DNA of 64,000 nt from Chloroflexota bacterium. Its GTDB lineage: Bacteria > Chloroflexota > Anaerolineae > Anaerolineales > UBA11579. The translations under genes and the position numbers were made by a program. Location of the stretch: assembly GCA_019456165.1 (NCBI GenBank), contig VRUJ01000013.1, forward strand, positions 1-64,000. Reading direction: 5' to 3'. Below, in pieces: positions 25,458 through 34,997 of this stretch (position 1 is its first letter; each line of letters starts with the position of its first letter). Under the pieces are notes generated by a model. It had not been told where the DNA came from and ran no database searches. It saw nothing but the letters and a program-made list of their open reading frames with translations.

Positions 25458-26232
25458 ACATCGCATCAATGGATTATCGACACATTACGAAATACAAGGG
25501 GAAGGTGAGCCGCTGGTATTCATTCACGGATTAGGCTCCAGCGGCCGCGATTGGGAATCTCAGGCAGATTATTTTTCTAAGCTGTATCAGGTTGTGACAT
25601 ATGACGTGCGCGGTCACGGGCAGACTGATAAACCGCCAGGTCCATACAGCATACCCATGTTCGCGGCTGATCTAGCCGGGATGATTGAAGCCTTTGAGAT
25701 CGCTCCAGTTCATTTAGTCGGGTATTCAATGGGTGGTTGGATCGCCTTTCAGTTAGCAGTCGACTATCCTGAGCTTCTAAAAAGCCTAGTCATTGTCAAT
25801 AGCTCCCCGGAGTTAGTACCCCGCACTCTCCAGGAGCGTTTTGCTGTTTGGCAAAGGACAATTCTTTTCCGGTTGCTCAGTATGCGAAAAATCGGGGAGA
25901 TATTAAGTAAGAGAATTTTCATCAAAGCGGACCAAGAAGAGTTGCGCCGAACATTCGTTGAACGCTGGGCTGAGAACCATAAACCTGCTTATATGGCCGC
26001 CTTCAAAGCTGCAGTGGGTTGGTCTGTGGCTGACCAACTCGGGGATATCCACACTCCAACATTGGTGCTGACAACCAGTGAGGATTATACTTCTGTGGCA
26101 GAGAAGGAAACCTATACTGCATTGATGCCCAACGCAGGTATAAAAATAATTGACGATGCACGGCATGCCCCGCAGGTTGAGAAGCCAGATGAATTCAACC
26201 AGCAATTAGGGGAATTCTTGTCCCAAATTTGA
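25450..26232 (+). CDS. Alpha/beta-fold hydrolase
   Basis: About 260 residues from ATG 25450 (MPEHRING), which has AAAGGA upstream; the longer frame from 25435 adds only five residues. Oxyanion region FIHGLGSSGRDWE, nucleophile elbow GYSMGGW (Ser near residue 94), an acid in the LTTSEDYTS segment and the His in DDARHAPQVEKP complete the triad. Similar to 3-oxoadipate enol-lactonase and esterase-like hydrolases, but no pathway context fixes the substrate. Probably cotranscribed with the DUF169 gene and the following glycosyltransferase. Confidence 0.88.
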   Translation: MPEHRINGLSTHYEIQGEGEPLVFIHGLGSSGRDWESQADYFSKLYQVVTYDVRGHGQTDKPPGPYSIPMFAADLAGMIEAFEIAPVHLVGYSMGGWIAFQLAVDYPELLKSLVIVNSSPELVPRTLQERFAVWQRTILFRLLSMRKIGEILSKRIFIKADQEELRRTFVERWAENHKPAYMAAFKAAVGWSVADQLGDIHTPTLVLTTSEDYTSVAEKETYTALMPNAGIKIIDDARHAPQVEKPDEFNQQLGEFLSQI

Positions 26233-26254
26233 TGGATGAATATCGAGGAGTAAT

Positions 26255-27778
26255 ATGTCAGTCAATAAATTAAAAATAATCAGCCCAACCTCCTGGCAGC
26301 GAATCGTCATTTTAGTTTTATTCATCCTTGGCTTGGGCATACGTTTAATCGATCTCAGCGACGCTCCATTTGATGTACAACCTTTACGCCAATCTAGAGA
26401 CGCTCTCATCGCCCGCAACATTTACTATAATATTCTCCCTGAAACAGACCCTCAGACCAGGGAAAAAGCACGAGCAATGGCTAATGGTATCTTGGAATAT
26501 GAACCACCCATTTTGGAGAGATTGTCTGCGTATGGATACTTACTCGTCGGAAGTGAACAGCTTTGGGTTCCACGATTGCTTTCATCAATTTTCTGGGTAT
26601 TAGGAGGAGTAGGACTATATGCCTTGATATCGCGAGTTACTTCTTCCAGAGCAGCTCTTATAGGTACGGCATATTACTTGTTTCTGCCCTTTAGTATTTC
26701 CACCAGCCGATCTTTCCAACCTGAGGGTTTAATGGTCACTATGTTTGTATTCTCCATGTTTTGCACATATCGCTGGGCGGAAGAACAAAATTGGAAATGG
26801 GCCATAATAAATGGCATAATCTCTGGGTTGGCAATCCTAGTAAAGGCAGTCGCCGCTTTCGTAATTGGGGGCATGATGATAGGGGTAGTTTTATCGATAT
26901 TGGGGTTTCGAAAATCATTATCAAACCTGCAAGTTTGGGTTATGGGAATCATCATGGTTTTAATACCCTCAAACTACTACATCTTTATGAATTTTGGTAC
27001 TTCCGAGGGATTCTTCATAAATCATGTGATTTCACTGATGCCGTTATTAATTGAGCCCTCTTTTTACATTAATTGGTTAAAACGTATTTATGTTCTTAAC
27101 CCAATCGCACTGGCCGCAAGTCTGCCGGGGATTTTTATTGCAGTCGGTACCAAACGCTGGATGTTAGCCGGCCTATTTGGTGGTTATTTACTTTACGGTT
27201 TTTCACTCCCCCACCCTATCGCTTCGCATGGTTATTACCACATACAATTAGTACCAATAGTAGCTTTAGCCCTTTCCTATACAACTCACAAAGCAATAAC
27301 AAATATCACCGATAAGAAACAATACTTTCAAATTGCCTTTTATACTGCAATCATATTTGGTTTTAGTTATTTCATATGGGATGCAGGATCAACTATGTTG
27401 AGGGAAGATCACTCCGCAGAACCGCCTTATTGGGAGCAAATAGGCGAACTAATCCCGGATGACGGAGACACAATCGGATTAGTGCAGTACTTTGGCATGA
27501 CTATAAGATACTATGGTTGGAAGAGAATCCGGTTGTGGCCGAATACCGGGCAGCAACAATTGGCTCAAGTAAGAGGACATTCTACGCAAGATGTATTCGC
27601 CGAATACTTTAACTCTCGTACAGAGGGGATGAAATATTTTCTGGTGACCGCAACTAACCAATTCGATAAACAGGAAGAGCTAAAAGATTACTTGTATACC
27701 AATTTCCCCATCCTGGCAGAGGGTACTGGTTATCTCCTATTCGATTTGAGCGATCCTCTAGATCAAACTAGTCCATAG
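26255..27778 (+). CDS. Multispanning membrane glycosyltransferase (GT39/ArnT-like)
   Basis: A 507-residue polytopic membrane protein. The first external loop holds SDAPFDVQPLRQSRDALIARNIY, and SRSFQPEGLMVTMFVFSMFCTYRW resembles the second conserved loop of Pmt/ArnT GT-C enzymes. A C-terminal soluble domain of about 110 residues follows the last helices. It likely transfers a lipid-linked sugar to an extracytoplasmic acceptor. It starts 22 bases after the hydrolase with ribosome site GAGGAG. It is less AT rich than the islet glycosyltransferase at 10611, so the two are not recent copies. Confidence 0.72.
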   Translation: MSVNKLKIISPTSWQRIVILVLFILGLGIRLIDLSDAPFDVQPLRQSRDALIARNIYYNILPETDPQTREKARAMANGILEYEPPILERLSAYGYLLVGSEQLWVPRLLSSIFWVLGGVGLYALISRVTSSRAALIGTAYYLFLPFSISTSRSFQPEGLMVTMFVFSMFCTYRWAEEQNWKWAIINGIISGLAILVKAVAAFVIGGMMIGVVLSILGFRKSLSNLQVWVMGIIMVLIPSNYYIFMNFGTSEGFFINHVISLMPLLIEPSFYINWLKRIYVLNPIALAASLPGIFIAVGTKRWMLAGLFGGYLLYGFSLPHPIASHGYYHIQLVPIVALALSYTTHKAITNITDKKQYFQIAFYTAIIFGFSYFIWDAGSTMLREDHSAEPPYWEQIGELIPDDGDTIGLVQYFGMTIRYYGWKRIRLWPNTGQQQLAQVRGHSTQDVFAEYFNSRTEGMKYFLVTATNQFDKQEELKDYLYTNFPILAEGTGYLLFDLSDPLDQTSP

Positions 27779-27816
27779 GTACCCAAAGCGAATTAATTAT
27801 ATCCAAGGGTTCTGCG

Positions 27817-28345
27817 TTAGAAAAGATTCAACTGCCCATTTTCCAATCCTAATAACCAGGCTTTGGTTTTTATACCGCCCACGCCACCATAACCGCGCAG
27901 CCTCCCATCTGAGCCTACCACTCGGTGGCAGGGAATCACAATGGGGATGGGATTGGTCGCATTGGCTCTCCCCACTGCTCGCGCTGCGCCTGGCTTGCCA
28001 ATACTTAGACGCGATCTCCCCATAGGTCGCAGTGCTCCCATAAGGAATGTCCACGACAGCGTCCAGAACAACGGCTTGGAAATCGGTAAGGTGAGACCAG
28101 TCTACCTGCAGCTCAAATTCATTAAGTTCTTTTGCCAAGTAAGCGGCAACTTGTTCCAGCGTTTTTGCAACAGACATGGGGTCATAAACTATGTTTACCG
28201 GACCGAAGCGGGGAACAAGCTGCTCAAATCTCTCGCGGCTTATGCCAAATTCTAAAGTAAATAAACCTTTTTCGCTTTGAGCTACCCATACCGGCCCCAG
28301 GGGAGTATCCGTAGTTTTCCCAAAATAAATTCTTTGTGGTTGCAT
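27817..28345 (-). pseudogene. ogt: Methylated-DNA-protein-cysteine methyltransferase (Ogt/MGMT), frameshifted
   Basis: The N-terminal two thirds read in one frame (TPLGPVWVAQSEKGLFTLEFG up to [15 protein letters not shown]). The catalytic part reads in another: [40 protein letters not shown], with the active Cys in PCHR. An extra base in the TCTAAGT run near 28003-28008 (minus strand) accounts for the shift. The unshifted frame would end at 27797 with a nonsense tail. The family repairs O6-alkylguanine by irreversible methyl transfer to the Cys. As sequenced, no full-length protein can be made; mutation or sequencing error is possible. Confidence 0.85.
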
Positions 28346-28412
28346 TTGCTTGGCTTAAAGTGACTTGGGATACATGGTTGAAGATAATGAATATCGTCCA
28401 CAAATGAAATAT

Positions 28413-29501
28413 TTATTCAGAAAGTAAGAATTTCTCAATCGGAACAGTTTTCATTGCATCTGATAAATATGCAGAAACTTCCGAATGTGGCATTTCAATT
28501 AAGGGGTGTTCAAATTGCAATCTTATTCTTAATATTTTAGCGATGTCCTGAGGCCAATATGTCATACTCATCTGCACTATATCGCCATCAATATTTTGGG
28601 CTAACTCTCTAATTTTACTTCTTTCCCCAATTCTGTCCACAATAATAATTGTTGCCATGTACCATTTTTTTTGCCCAAGTTCCACCTCTCTGGCAAAGCG
28701 AGAAACTTTGTCTAGAGAAATTTCAGTATTCCCACGCCCAATAAAACCAATATCAAATCTCGCTCCTTTTCCAGCCCCCCATAATGCGGTTGCATCACTT
28801 TCCCGTTCACCAGTTGAAGAAAGCCAAAACTCCTTTTTTAAGCTCGTTGGTTCTCCACTTTTAGCATAAGCAAATCCTAAAATGTGTAAGAGTGACCCTA
28901 GAACCAATTTTTCAAAAAGTTTACCGTAAAGAGACTTCTCAGATCCACGAATAGTTAATGTTTGAGAACCAATCATCCCCATCAATTGCAGCATAAATTG
29001 CCAATTGAGTTCAGTTATTAGTTTTTGATCCAGATATATTTCTCCTTCTAACCTGCCAAAATCTATAATTGCTTTATTAACAGTATCCTCATTGATTTCT
29101 ACATATCGAGTACGATACTCTGTGAGCATAGATGCCTTATCTCGCAACACGTTTTGAGATGCTTTACCTGTTAACCCAAGGACCCATAGTGCTATCCATT
29201 TTTCACCTTTTGAAATTCTTTTACGTTTTAATATTTTTTCCGCAATTTCAGGCATTTTTTCTACAAAATTTCTGTCTCTTTTAATCCCCTTTAAGATCAT
29301 TGCAACACCAGCAATATTTAGGGCAGCTAATCGTCTACGAGTAAGTAACTCTGTTGAATCCCTTAAATTCTTGCCTAACATTACATCTAAAACTATATCT
29401 CTTGCAGTATTAATCCCTAATTTTTGGATAACCTCTTTTCCATTTGCATCAAGCAAGGATATAGCATCATCATCTAGTAAATCAAGAAAACTTTTAACCA
29501 T
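28413..29501 (-). CDS. Type II restriction endonuclease (CfrBI-like)
   Basis: A 362-residue protein directly downstream of a DNA methyltransferase gene (8-base gap). The region GKGARFDIGFIGRGNTEISLDKVSRFAREVEL has spaced acidic residues and a Lys consistent with a PD-(D/E)xK nuclease core; SLYGKLFEKLVLGSLLHILGF precedes it. The overall sequence looks like the CfrBI restriction enzyme family, which would imply cleavage near CCWWGG, but that specificity is from memory and not testable here. The gene is AT rich relative to housekeeping neighbours, as is usual for restriction-modification islands. Confidence 0.7.
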   Translation of the reverse strand: MVKSFLDLLDDDAISLLDANGKEVIQKLGINTARDIVLDVMLGKNLRDSTELLTRRRLAALNIAGVAMILKGIKRDRNFVEKMPEIAEKILKRKRISKGEKWIALWVLGLTGKASQNVLRDKASMLTEYRTRYVEINEDTVNKAIIDFGRLEGEIYLDQKLITELNWQFMLQLMGMIGSQTLTIRGSEKSLYGKLFEKLVLGSLLHILGFAYAKSGEPTSLKKEFWLSSTGERESDATALWGAGKGARFDIGFIGRGNTEISLDKVSRFAREVELGQKKWYMATIIIVDRIGERSKIRELAQNIDGDIVQMSMTYWPQDIAKILRIRLQFEHPLIEMPHSEVSAYLSDAMKTVPIEKFLLSE

Positions 29502-29509
29502 CTATCATC

Positions 29510-30688
29510 CTAAACTAATATATTAGAAATATCTATTGGGGAACAATTTACACAGAGAATATCATTTGCTTCTTTTCCCAACCACAATTTGCATCGTTCA
29601 CGTATCTCATCAATATATTTACTATCTTTTTCAATTAACATGAATCTTCTTCTCAACTTGGTAGCCGCATGTCCGACTGTTCCAATTCCGGCAAATGGGT
29701 CAAGTACAACATCATCAATAAAAGAATAGTAACTAATAACTTTTTCAGCGAGTTCGGTAGGAAATATTGCGGGATGAGATTTGTCGTGTACTGGTTTGAT
29801 TTTCCATACATTTGTTTTCTCATAACCATCTTTAATTTTTGACTCTTTCACCGCATCTTGATTGGGATAACTTCTAATATTCCAATCAATGAGTTTGTAA
29901 GTATGTTTACGATAAACAAGAATATATTCAGTCACTGGTACAGCCTTATACTGCAACGGTGTTCTGTCAGCAGCGAACCTGCGCCCTCGCCCAGTAGCCC
30001 ATCCAGCACCTTCAGGTTTGACCCAGATAATATCATCTATAAAATCAAAGCCTTCTTCTGTAAAAATTCGATGCATATCAAATGGCACAGCAATTCTTCT
30101 TGAAGCCTCACTTCTTCGGGCGCGCCTGATTAATACTGGAGAAATGTTCATCACAAAATATCTACCCTCATTCAAAACGCGGTGGCATGATTTTATGATT
30201 TTTCTCATTTTTAAAAGATATTCTTCATAGGTTATATAATCTTCGTACTCTGGCCGTGCATTGTAATAAGGGGGAGAAGTGAAGATTAAATCCACGGATT
30301 CTTCCGGGAAATCCATTAATAAAGTTTCAGCATCTCCATGTGCTATTGTGTTTCTAATACTAGATAATTTATAAGATTTATTATTTGACTTTTTGCTCTT
30401 TTTGCTTTCTTTACGTTTTAGTAAGCGTGCTTCAAGAACATCAGAAGAAGTTGTTTTGTTCGTTATTAATAGCGTTGTGTAAGCATCAATAACTGCTTCC
30501 CCTACACGCTCTCCTGAATCTTCTCCAATCAATGGGACACGCCAAATATGATACCTATCATCAATTTCAGGCAAACCCAATTTGATAGCAGTTGTTAGGT
30601 CAATGTCTTTCAGCCAAATATTAACAATTTTCTTTGCATCGTTGACTTTGACTACCCTGTACTTCCGTTGTTCGGCAACAGTTTTCAT
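29510..30688 (-). CDS. DNA methyltransferase of a type II system (probable N4-cytosine, beta class)
   Basis: A 392-residue methyltransferase. Motif IV DLIFTSPPYYNARP (SPPY, typical of N4-cytosine enzymes) lies at about residue 133 and precedes motif I, DVVLDPFAGIGTVGHAATKL, near residue 330, giving the beta-class order. A lysine-rich linker (KRKESKKSKKSNNKSYK) separates an N-terminal region of about 95 residues, possibly for DNA recognition. It would protect host DNA against the nuclease encoded just downstream. It is the first gene of the two-gene unit, so methylation precedes restriction in expression order. Confidence 0.87.
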   Translation of the reverse strand: MKTVAEQRKYRVVKVNDAKKIVNIWLKDIDLTTAIKLGLPEIDDRYHIWRVPLIGEDSGERVGEAVIDAYTTLLITNKTTSSDVLEARLLKRKESKKSKKSNNKSYKLSSIRNTIAHGDAETLLMDFPEESVDLIFTSPPYYNARPEYEDYITYEEYLLKMRKIIKSCHRVLNEGRYFVMNISPVLIRRARRSEASRRIAVPFDMHRIFTEEGFDFIDDIIWVKPEGAGWATGRGRRFAADRTPLQYKAVPVTEYILVYRKHTYKLIDWNIRSYPNQDAVKESKIKDGYEKTNVWKIKPVHDKSHPAIFPTELAEKVISYYSFIDDVVLDPFAGIGTVGHAATKLRRRFMLIEKDSKYIDEIRERCKLWLGKEANDILCVNCSPIDISNILV

Positions 30689-31090
30689 CTCACCGGCCTT
30701 GATTTTTATAACGATACCAAAATATTAATGGTATTCACTTTAGGAACCTGTCTTTTATTAGAACAGCAATATTATTACATCAATAATTATACAGCCTATT
30801 TGAAAATATAAATATACTGAGGTATATTGGTATGGTAATGCCCACTCAAGATTCCTATCAAAGTTGTCAAGCAATAATAGGTATATCGTATAGTAATCGT
30901 AGGTTAAACGTCAAGTATAAAAAATGGATACTTGGTATTATTAGCATAGTAAAGGGCGATTTATCTTCTCCTCCTTAGAATGAGAGCCGGGAATGGCGTA
31001 CCCGGCTCTCGCTTATTTAATCTGAAATTATTGATATTTTTTCCCGATCCCAGGAATTTTGGTTTTGAACAAACATAAGAATCCCTTTGT
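30689..31090. other. Intergenic region upstream of restriction-modification genes
   Basis: About 400 AT-rich bases. They hold the presumed promoter of the methyltransferase (minus strand) and a hairpin at 30982-31010. A 48-codon plus-strand frame (30832-30978; starts MVMPTQDSYQSC) has a GAGG nine bases ahead of its ATG and ends just before the hairpin. It resembles nothing I know and could be chance. Confidence 0.35.
30982..31010 (+). terminator. 10-bp perfect stem-loop, probable terminator
   Basis: GAGAGCCGGG (30982-30991) and CCCGGCTCTC (31001-31010) pair perfectly around a 9-nt loop. On the plus strand GCTTATTT follows, a weak T-rich tail. It lies between a possible small plus-strand transcript and the downstream end of the glycosyltransferase genes. 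Confidence 0.5.
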
Positions 31091-31810
31091 TCATCTCTTA
31101 ATAATCCGCGCAAAAAAGGCTTTCATTAAAACTCCTCCATAACCCCATCCCTGCTTGGAAAACAAAAACTTTGATTCTCCGCGAACTCTTCGGCCTTGCC
31201 TACCTTTGAGTTCGCAAATTCGAGCTTTTCTTAACCAGGCCTTCAATGTGATTTCGGGTGATATCTCAAATCCACCTGATTGAAGATTCAAGCTCTTAAT
31301 AAAATCTAGATCAAAAGCTCTGAAAGCATATGTTATATCCGTCACTCTTACCCCCACCAATATCCTGCTCAGCACACGGAACCAAAACTGGTAGAAACGG
31401 TAAGAAAGAGGAATGTTCGCATGATCCTCTGTTGTCATGTAACGTGAAAGCAAAACTAATTGACAGCCTTCATTGATTATCTTGTCACGAAAATCTGGAA
31501 TTGCTGCCAAGGGGTCGACAAGATCTCCCATGACAATAACTCCAACACGGCCTTTGGCATGCTTTATCCCAAAACGTATTGCGTTACCAATCCCGCGAGG
31601 CAGTCCTTTGTGTAACGCAAATACTTTGGGATAGGATTTGGACAAAATGAAAGCTTCACGAAAAGTATAGTCATCGCTACAGTCATCGACAATAAGTATT
31701 TCTGCCGAAAGCTCATACTGATTCATAAGGGCATCTAATTTTTGAACCAGTATCGGGATATTCTGCTCTTCGTTAAGGCAGGGAACAATTATCGAAATTT
31801 CCGGATCCAT
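31091..31810 (-). CDS. GT2-family glycosyltransferase (polyprenyl-phosphate sugar transferase-like)
   Basis: About 239 residues from ATG 31810 (MDPEISIIVPCLNEE), which avoids the 14-base overlap that the upstream ATG at 31828 would create. GT-A features: SIIVPCLNEEQNIPILVQKL, ILIVDDCSDDYT and RGIGNAIRFGIKHAKGRVGVIVMGDLVDP (donor- and metal-binding Asp residues). ALHKGLPRGIGNAI recalls dolichol-phosphate mannose synthases. There are no clear membrane helices at the C-terminus. It follows a methyltransferase gene and belongs to a surface-polysaccharide group with the epimerase at 32566. Confidence 0.85.
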   Translation of the reverse strand: MDPEISIIVPCLNEEQNIPILVQKLDALMNQYELSAEILIVDDCSDDYTFREAFILSKSYPKVFALHKGLPRGIGNAIRFGIKHAKGRVGVIVMGDLVDPLAAIPDFRDKIINEGCQLVLLSRYMTTEDHANIPLSYRFYQFWFRVLSRILVGVRVTDITYAFRAFDLDFIKSLNLQSGGFEISPEITLKAWLRKARICELKGRQGRRVRGESKFLFSKQGWGYGGVLMKAFFARIIKR

Positions 31811-31814
31811 ATGA

Positions 31815-32468
31815 TTACTTCTCCGCAATTATTAAGAATTGTTTCCCAAGAACGCGCCATGCAAGGGGTATTCTTAGATACCACCTCACTAGCCATGAGT
31901 GTGTTGGGAGACCCTGCTTGGTACTGAAAGGCAAGAAACGTGGAATCACCAACATAAACTTTTCGAACCCAGCCAATTGAAGTGCCTCAACCATTGATCG
32001 ATCAGTATACTCGCAATAGTGATCAAAAAAATCAAAATATTGGCGGTATGTATATTTGAAATTGGGTCCCATCACAGCAACCCGACCGTTTAGCATTAAC
32101 ACCCGATATACTTGTTTCAATACTTGCAACATTGCCAATCGATCTGGTATGTGTTCTAACAAATTACTCATGAAGATAACTTCGATGCTGTTTTCAGCAA
32201 AAGCCAACTTCGCGGCATCCTGCACTGAAAACTCGGCTTTACCTGCAACAAACTTAGCCCATTCAATTTCAATGTCGACAGAAAACTTGAGATTCGCCTG
32301 CACTGCATAGCTAAACTCACCCCACCCACTACCAAGGTCAAGGACTGAACCAAGGCTCTGTCCAAGACGGAGTTGGAGGTATTCTTCCACAATCGTTTTC
32401 CAAAGTTCTCGGCGCCCTTCAATCTCTTGTTCGCTGAACTGCTGGTGTGACAGAAAAATCCTCCTCAA
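31815..32468 (-). CDS. SAM-dependent methyltransferase (Methyltransf_11 type)
   Basis: A 217-residue class I methyltransferase. Motif I is VLDLGSGWGEFSYAVQ (about residues 42-57), followed by SVDIEIEWAKFVAG, the post-motif IEVIFMSNLLEHIPDRLAMLQVLKQVYRVLMLNGRVAVMGPN and a basic tail. It sits immediately upstream of the GT2 gene on the same strand and is likely involved in modifying a surface glycan or its lipid carrier; the substrate is unknown. Confidence 0.85.
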   Translation of the reverse strand: MRRIFLSHQQFSEQEIEGRRELWKTIVEEYLQLRLGQSLGSVLDLGSGWGEFSYAVQANLKFSVDIEIEWAKFVAGKAEFSVQDAAKLAFAENSIEVIFMSNLLEHIPDRLAMLQVLKQVYRVLMLNGRVAVMGPNFKYTYRQYFDFFDHYCEYTDRSMVEALQLAGFEKFMLVIPRFLPFSTKQGLPTHSWLVRWYLRIPLAWRVLGKQFLIIAEK

Positions 32469-32565
32469 TCGTGGTCTCTAGTCAGATCTGAGAAAATCCG
32501 AAAGCTTGAACAAGAAACGAAAATTTTGGGTCAAATAAGTTGTGGGAAAATAGTTTGATCCCTAC

Positions 32566-33492
32566 TCACCGCTTTACCGTGTCTGCATATACTTTTCTCA
32601 TCCACTCGATCGTAGTGGGGACACCTTCTGAGAGCGGCACCGTTGGATTGTGTCCAAAAACTTTCTTAGCAAGCGAGATATCGGGACGTTTATTCTGAAC
32701 ATTGTGTTGATCCTGCGGCAGGTAGGTTACAAGTGAGGCATCCTGACCAATATAATCAAGTATGAGGCTGCTAAGATCTTCGACGCTACGATACTCCTCA
32801 CCACCTATATTGCAAACTTGCCCGGGTGTAAAATTGTCTACAACATTCGCCAGAGTTGGTATGAAGTCGTCTATATACATGAAAACTCGATGATAACCCT
32901 CATATACGGTATACGGGATGTCATGTAAGGCTCGGTAACAGAACAAACAAACCACACTCCTGTAGTTGTGATAAAGTTCTCCTGGACCATACGCATTAAA
33001 AAAGCGCAAGCGAACAATTGGAGAATCAAAACGTTTTTCGAAGTTCATGCACTGAATTTCATTCACCCACTTCGTGGTCGCGTAATCATTTTGTTGAATT
33101 ACTGCACCCTGGAGCATGATATCTTCTGTGAGGATATCAGCGTGTTTATCCCCGTAAACTTCGGATGAACTTGCAAAGATCAATTTAAATTCGTTCCTTA
33201 GCTGCAGCTCCAATATATTTCGAGTCCCAATCACATTCGTTTGCCAGAGTGTATCGTAATACTCCTCTCCATTTACCCGGCCAAACTCTGCCGCAAGATG
33301 GTAAACATAATCAAAATCTTGTTCGAAGATCCGTTCAACTTGACGAAATGAGGCTACATCAGCGCGAACATATTGCTGGTCTGCCTGATGTTGGAGATCG
33401 CATCCCCAAACCTCATGACCTCGATTCCGGAGCTCACGGACTAATGCTTTTCCGAGTGTTCCGTGACTCCCTGTAACTAAAATTTTTGCCAT
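32566..33492 (-). CDS. NAD-dependent sugar epimerase/dehydratase (extended SDR)
   Basis: A 308-residue short-chain dehydrogenase of the nucleotide-sugar class. The nucleotide motif is ILVTGSHGTLGKALVRELRNRGHEV (GxxGxxG), and the active site shows YDYATTKW-like spacing (NDYATTKWVNE: Tyr and Lys of YxxxK). SSSEVYGD contributes the serine region, and RFFNAYGPGE is typical of the family. It acts on an NDP-sugar; whether as epimerase, dehydratase or decarboxylase is not clear. It heads the polysaccharide gene group on this strand. Confidence 0.88.
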   Translation of the reverse strand: MAKILVTGSHGTLGKALVRELRNRGHEVWGCDLQHQADQQYVRADVASFRQVERIFEQDFDYVYHLAAEFGRVNGEEYYDTLWQTNVIGTRNILELQLRNEFKLIFASSSEVYGDKHADILTEDIMLQGAVIQQNDYATTKWVNEIQCMNFEKRFDSPIVRLRFFNAYGPGELYHNYRSVVCLFCYRALHDIPYTVYEGYHRVFMYIDDFIPTLANVVDNFTPGQVCNIGGEEYRSVEDLSSLILDYIGQDASLVTYLPQDQHNVQNKRPDISLAKKVFGHNPTVPLSEGVPTTIEWMRKVYADTVKR

Positions 33493-33609
33493 AAATACTT
33501 TCTCCTAATCCGATAAGTTCTTCATTACTATTATATACCCCGCGTGACACTAGCGGAAGCCCTCTATGCAGAATTTAGGCTCCGCCTGATACCCCAATTC
33601 TATAATAAC

Positions 33610-34659
33610 CTAGGGTAAAGTGCCGTTCAGAAAGTTCGTTACCAGGAGGCGAATCAAAACCTCGTCAGGGATTAAGATCCAATTATCACCAGCAGGATAT
33701 GTGGGTGTAACAAATGGAGGATCGATCGTGATGGTTGTAATTTCTTCCAATCCAATTACATTCGCTAAACAAGCCAAATTCGCTATTTGATCTGGGCTGA
33801 GATCTGTAATTATATTTTCGATGACAGATAACGCGAATTCAGGAACAGTTGGCAAGAAGCTGGGCTGTATAATCTTATCTCTGAGGTCAGCCAAAATATC
33901 CGTCTGGCGATCAATCCGGTCTAATTCACTATCAGGGTTATAAACTTGAATGAATTGGAGAGTTTGTTCACCGTTAAGATTATTCCAACCAGATGGGAAA
34001 TAATACCCAAATTTACTATCCTCAAGCGGTTGAGTTAAGAAAACATCCACACCACCGACCAAATCAACAGTGTTGGTGAAGATATCCATATTCATTACGA
34101 TGTAATGATCTACTACTAACCCAAAGTTTTCTGACAGTGTTTGTGCTAATAAAGCTATGCCACCACCTGGAACTTGATACTCCTGACCATAATAGTAAGA
34201 ATGGTTTATTCTACCTTCGCTTATTCCCCAAGTCTGAAGTTCAGGAATGCGCACCCATAAATCCCGAGGAATCGCAAGGACTGAAATACTCGGGGTTACA
34301 AAATCCACTCGAATTATTCTTATTGCATCTGCAGAGAATGGGAATGGATCAAAAAGTTCATCTATACCTGCCGCCAGGATCACTAACTGTTCTGGTCCTC
34401 CACAAAAAGTATCTTGGCCTGTTTCGGTTTGTGTTGGTGTAGCTATTGTTACCGGAATAGGGGTTGAGGTTACAGTGGTGGAGGATGATTCTTCAGTGCT
34501 TGTGGGTGTTTGAAATGCAGGAATGGTTGGCGCAAGCGGTTGCTGAAATTGTGGCCAGACAGCAAAATAACAAATCGCGCACAATATGAGTAAAGCAACA
34601 ACACCAAGTAATACGAAGAGTAATATCCGCTCACGTCCCAAAGGTTTTTGTTCCGACAT
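33610..34659 (-). CDS. LytR-CpsA-Psr (LCP) family protein
   Basis: A 349-residue protein: short cytoplasmic start, one membrane helix (about 13-33), a Ser/Thr-rich linker (about 45-80) and an LCP domain (about 90-349). Conserved pieces include DAIRIIRVDFVTPSISVLAIPRDLWVRIP, GRINHSYYYG, LVGGVDVFL and RIDRQTDILADLRDKI, with the Arg/Asp residues that bind polyprenyl pyrophosphate. LCP enzymes attach secondary polymers to the cell wall or other surface acceptors. It lies upstream of the polysaccharide genes on the same strand, which fits that role. Confidence 0.92.
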   Translation of the reverse strand: MSEQKPLGRERILLFVLLGVVALLILCAICYFAVWPQFQQPLAPTIPAFQTPTSTEESSSTTVTSTPIPVTIATPTQTETGQDTFCGGPEQLVILAAGIDELFDPFPFSADAIRIIRVDFVTPSISVLAIPRDLWVRIPELQTWGISEGRINHSYYYGQEYQVPGGGIALLAQTLSENFGLVVDHYIVMNMDIFTNTVDLVGGVDVFLTQPLEDSKFGYYFPSGWNNLNGEQTLQFIQVYNPDSELDRIDRQTDILADLRDKIIQPSFLPTVPEFALSVIENIITDLSPDQIANLACLANVIGLEEITTITIDPPFVTPTYPAGDNWILIPDEVLIRLLVTNFLNGTLP

Positions 34660-34997
34660 CCTCTACCTCCTAAATGTAAACAGCAAGAAAAACACGGGTG
34701 GCTCCAGGGTTTATCAAACTATCCAAAATACTAACACAAAACTTTGTACAACTCCTGCTTTGTTACTTTATTATACACTGCAATCTATGATTTATGCATG
34801 CACATTCAAGCGTCCCTAGTAATCCTGCATAAGTAAAGGACACTGGTTTTGGTAATAATTATTCTGCTTCCATTATGTTATACTAGCAATCATTAATTGG
34901 AATCGCCTGCCAATACTAATGAAGAAACCCTCTGTTTTCCTGGGGTAATCTGTTTTATTCCACATAAAATAAGCTTTATAAATTACCGGAGGAAATC
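34660..34997. other. Divergent intergenic region, LCP and acyl-CoA ligase
   Basis: About 340 AT-rich bases between divergently transcribed genes. One promoter-like element for the ligase is noted at 34876-34884. No gene is seen. Confidence 0.4.
34876..34884 (+). promoter_or_regulatory. Extended -10 promoter, acyl-CoA ligase
   Basis: TGTTATACT is an extended -10 (TG-N-TATACT). It would start transcription near 34891, giving a leader of roughly 107 nt before ATG 34998, which has ribosome site GGAGG. No good -35 is present. Confidence 0.4.
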
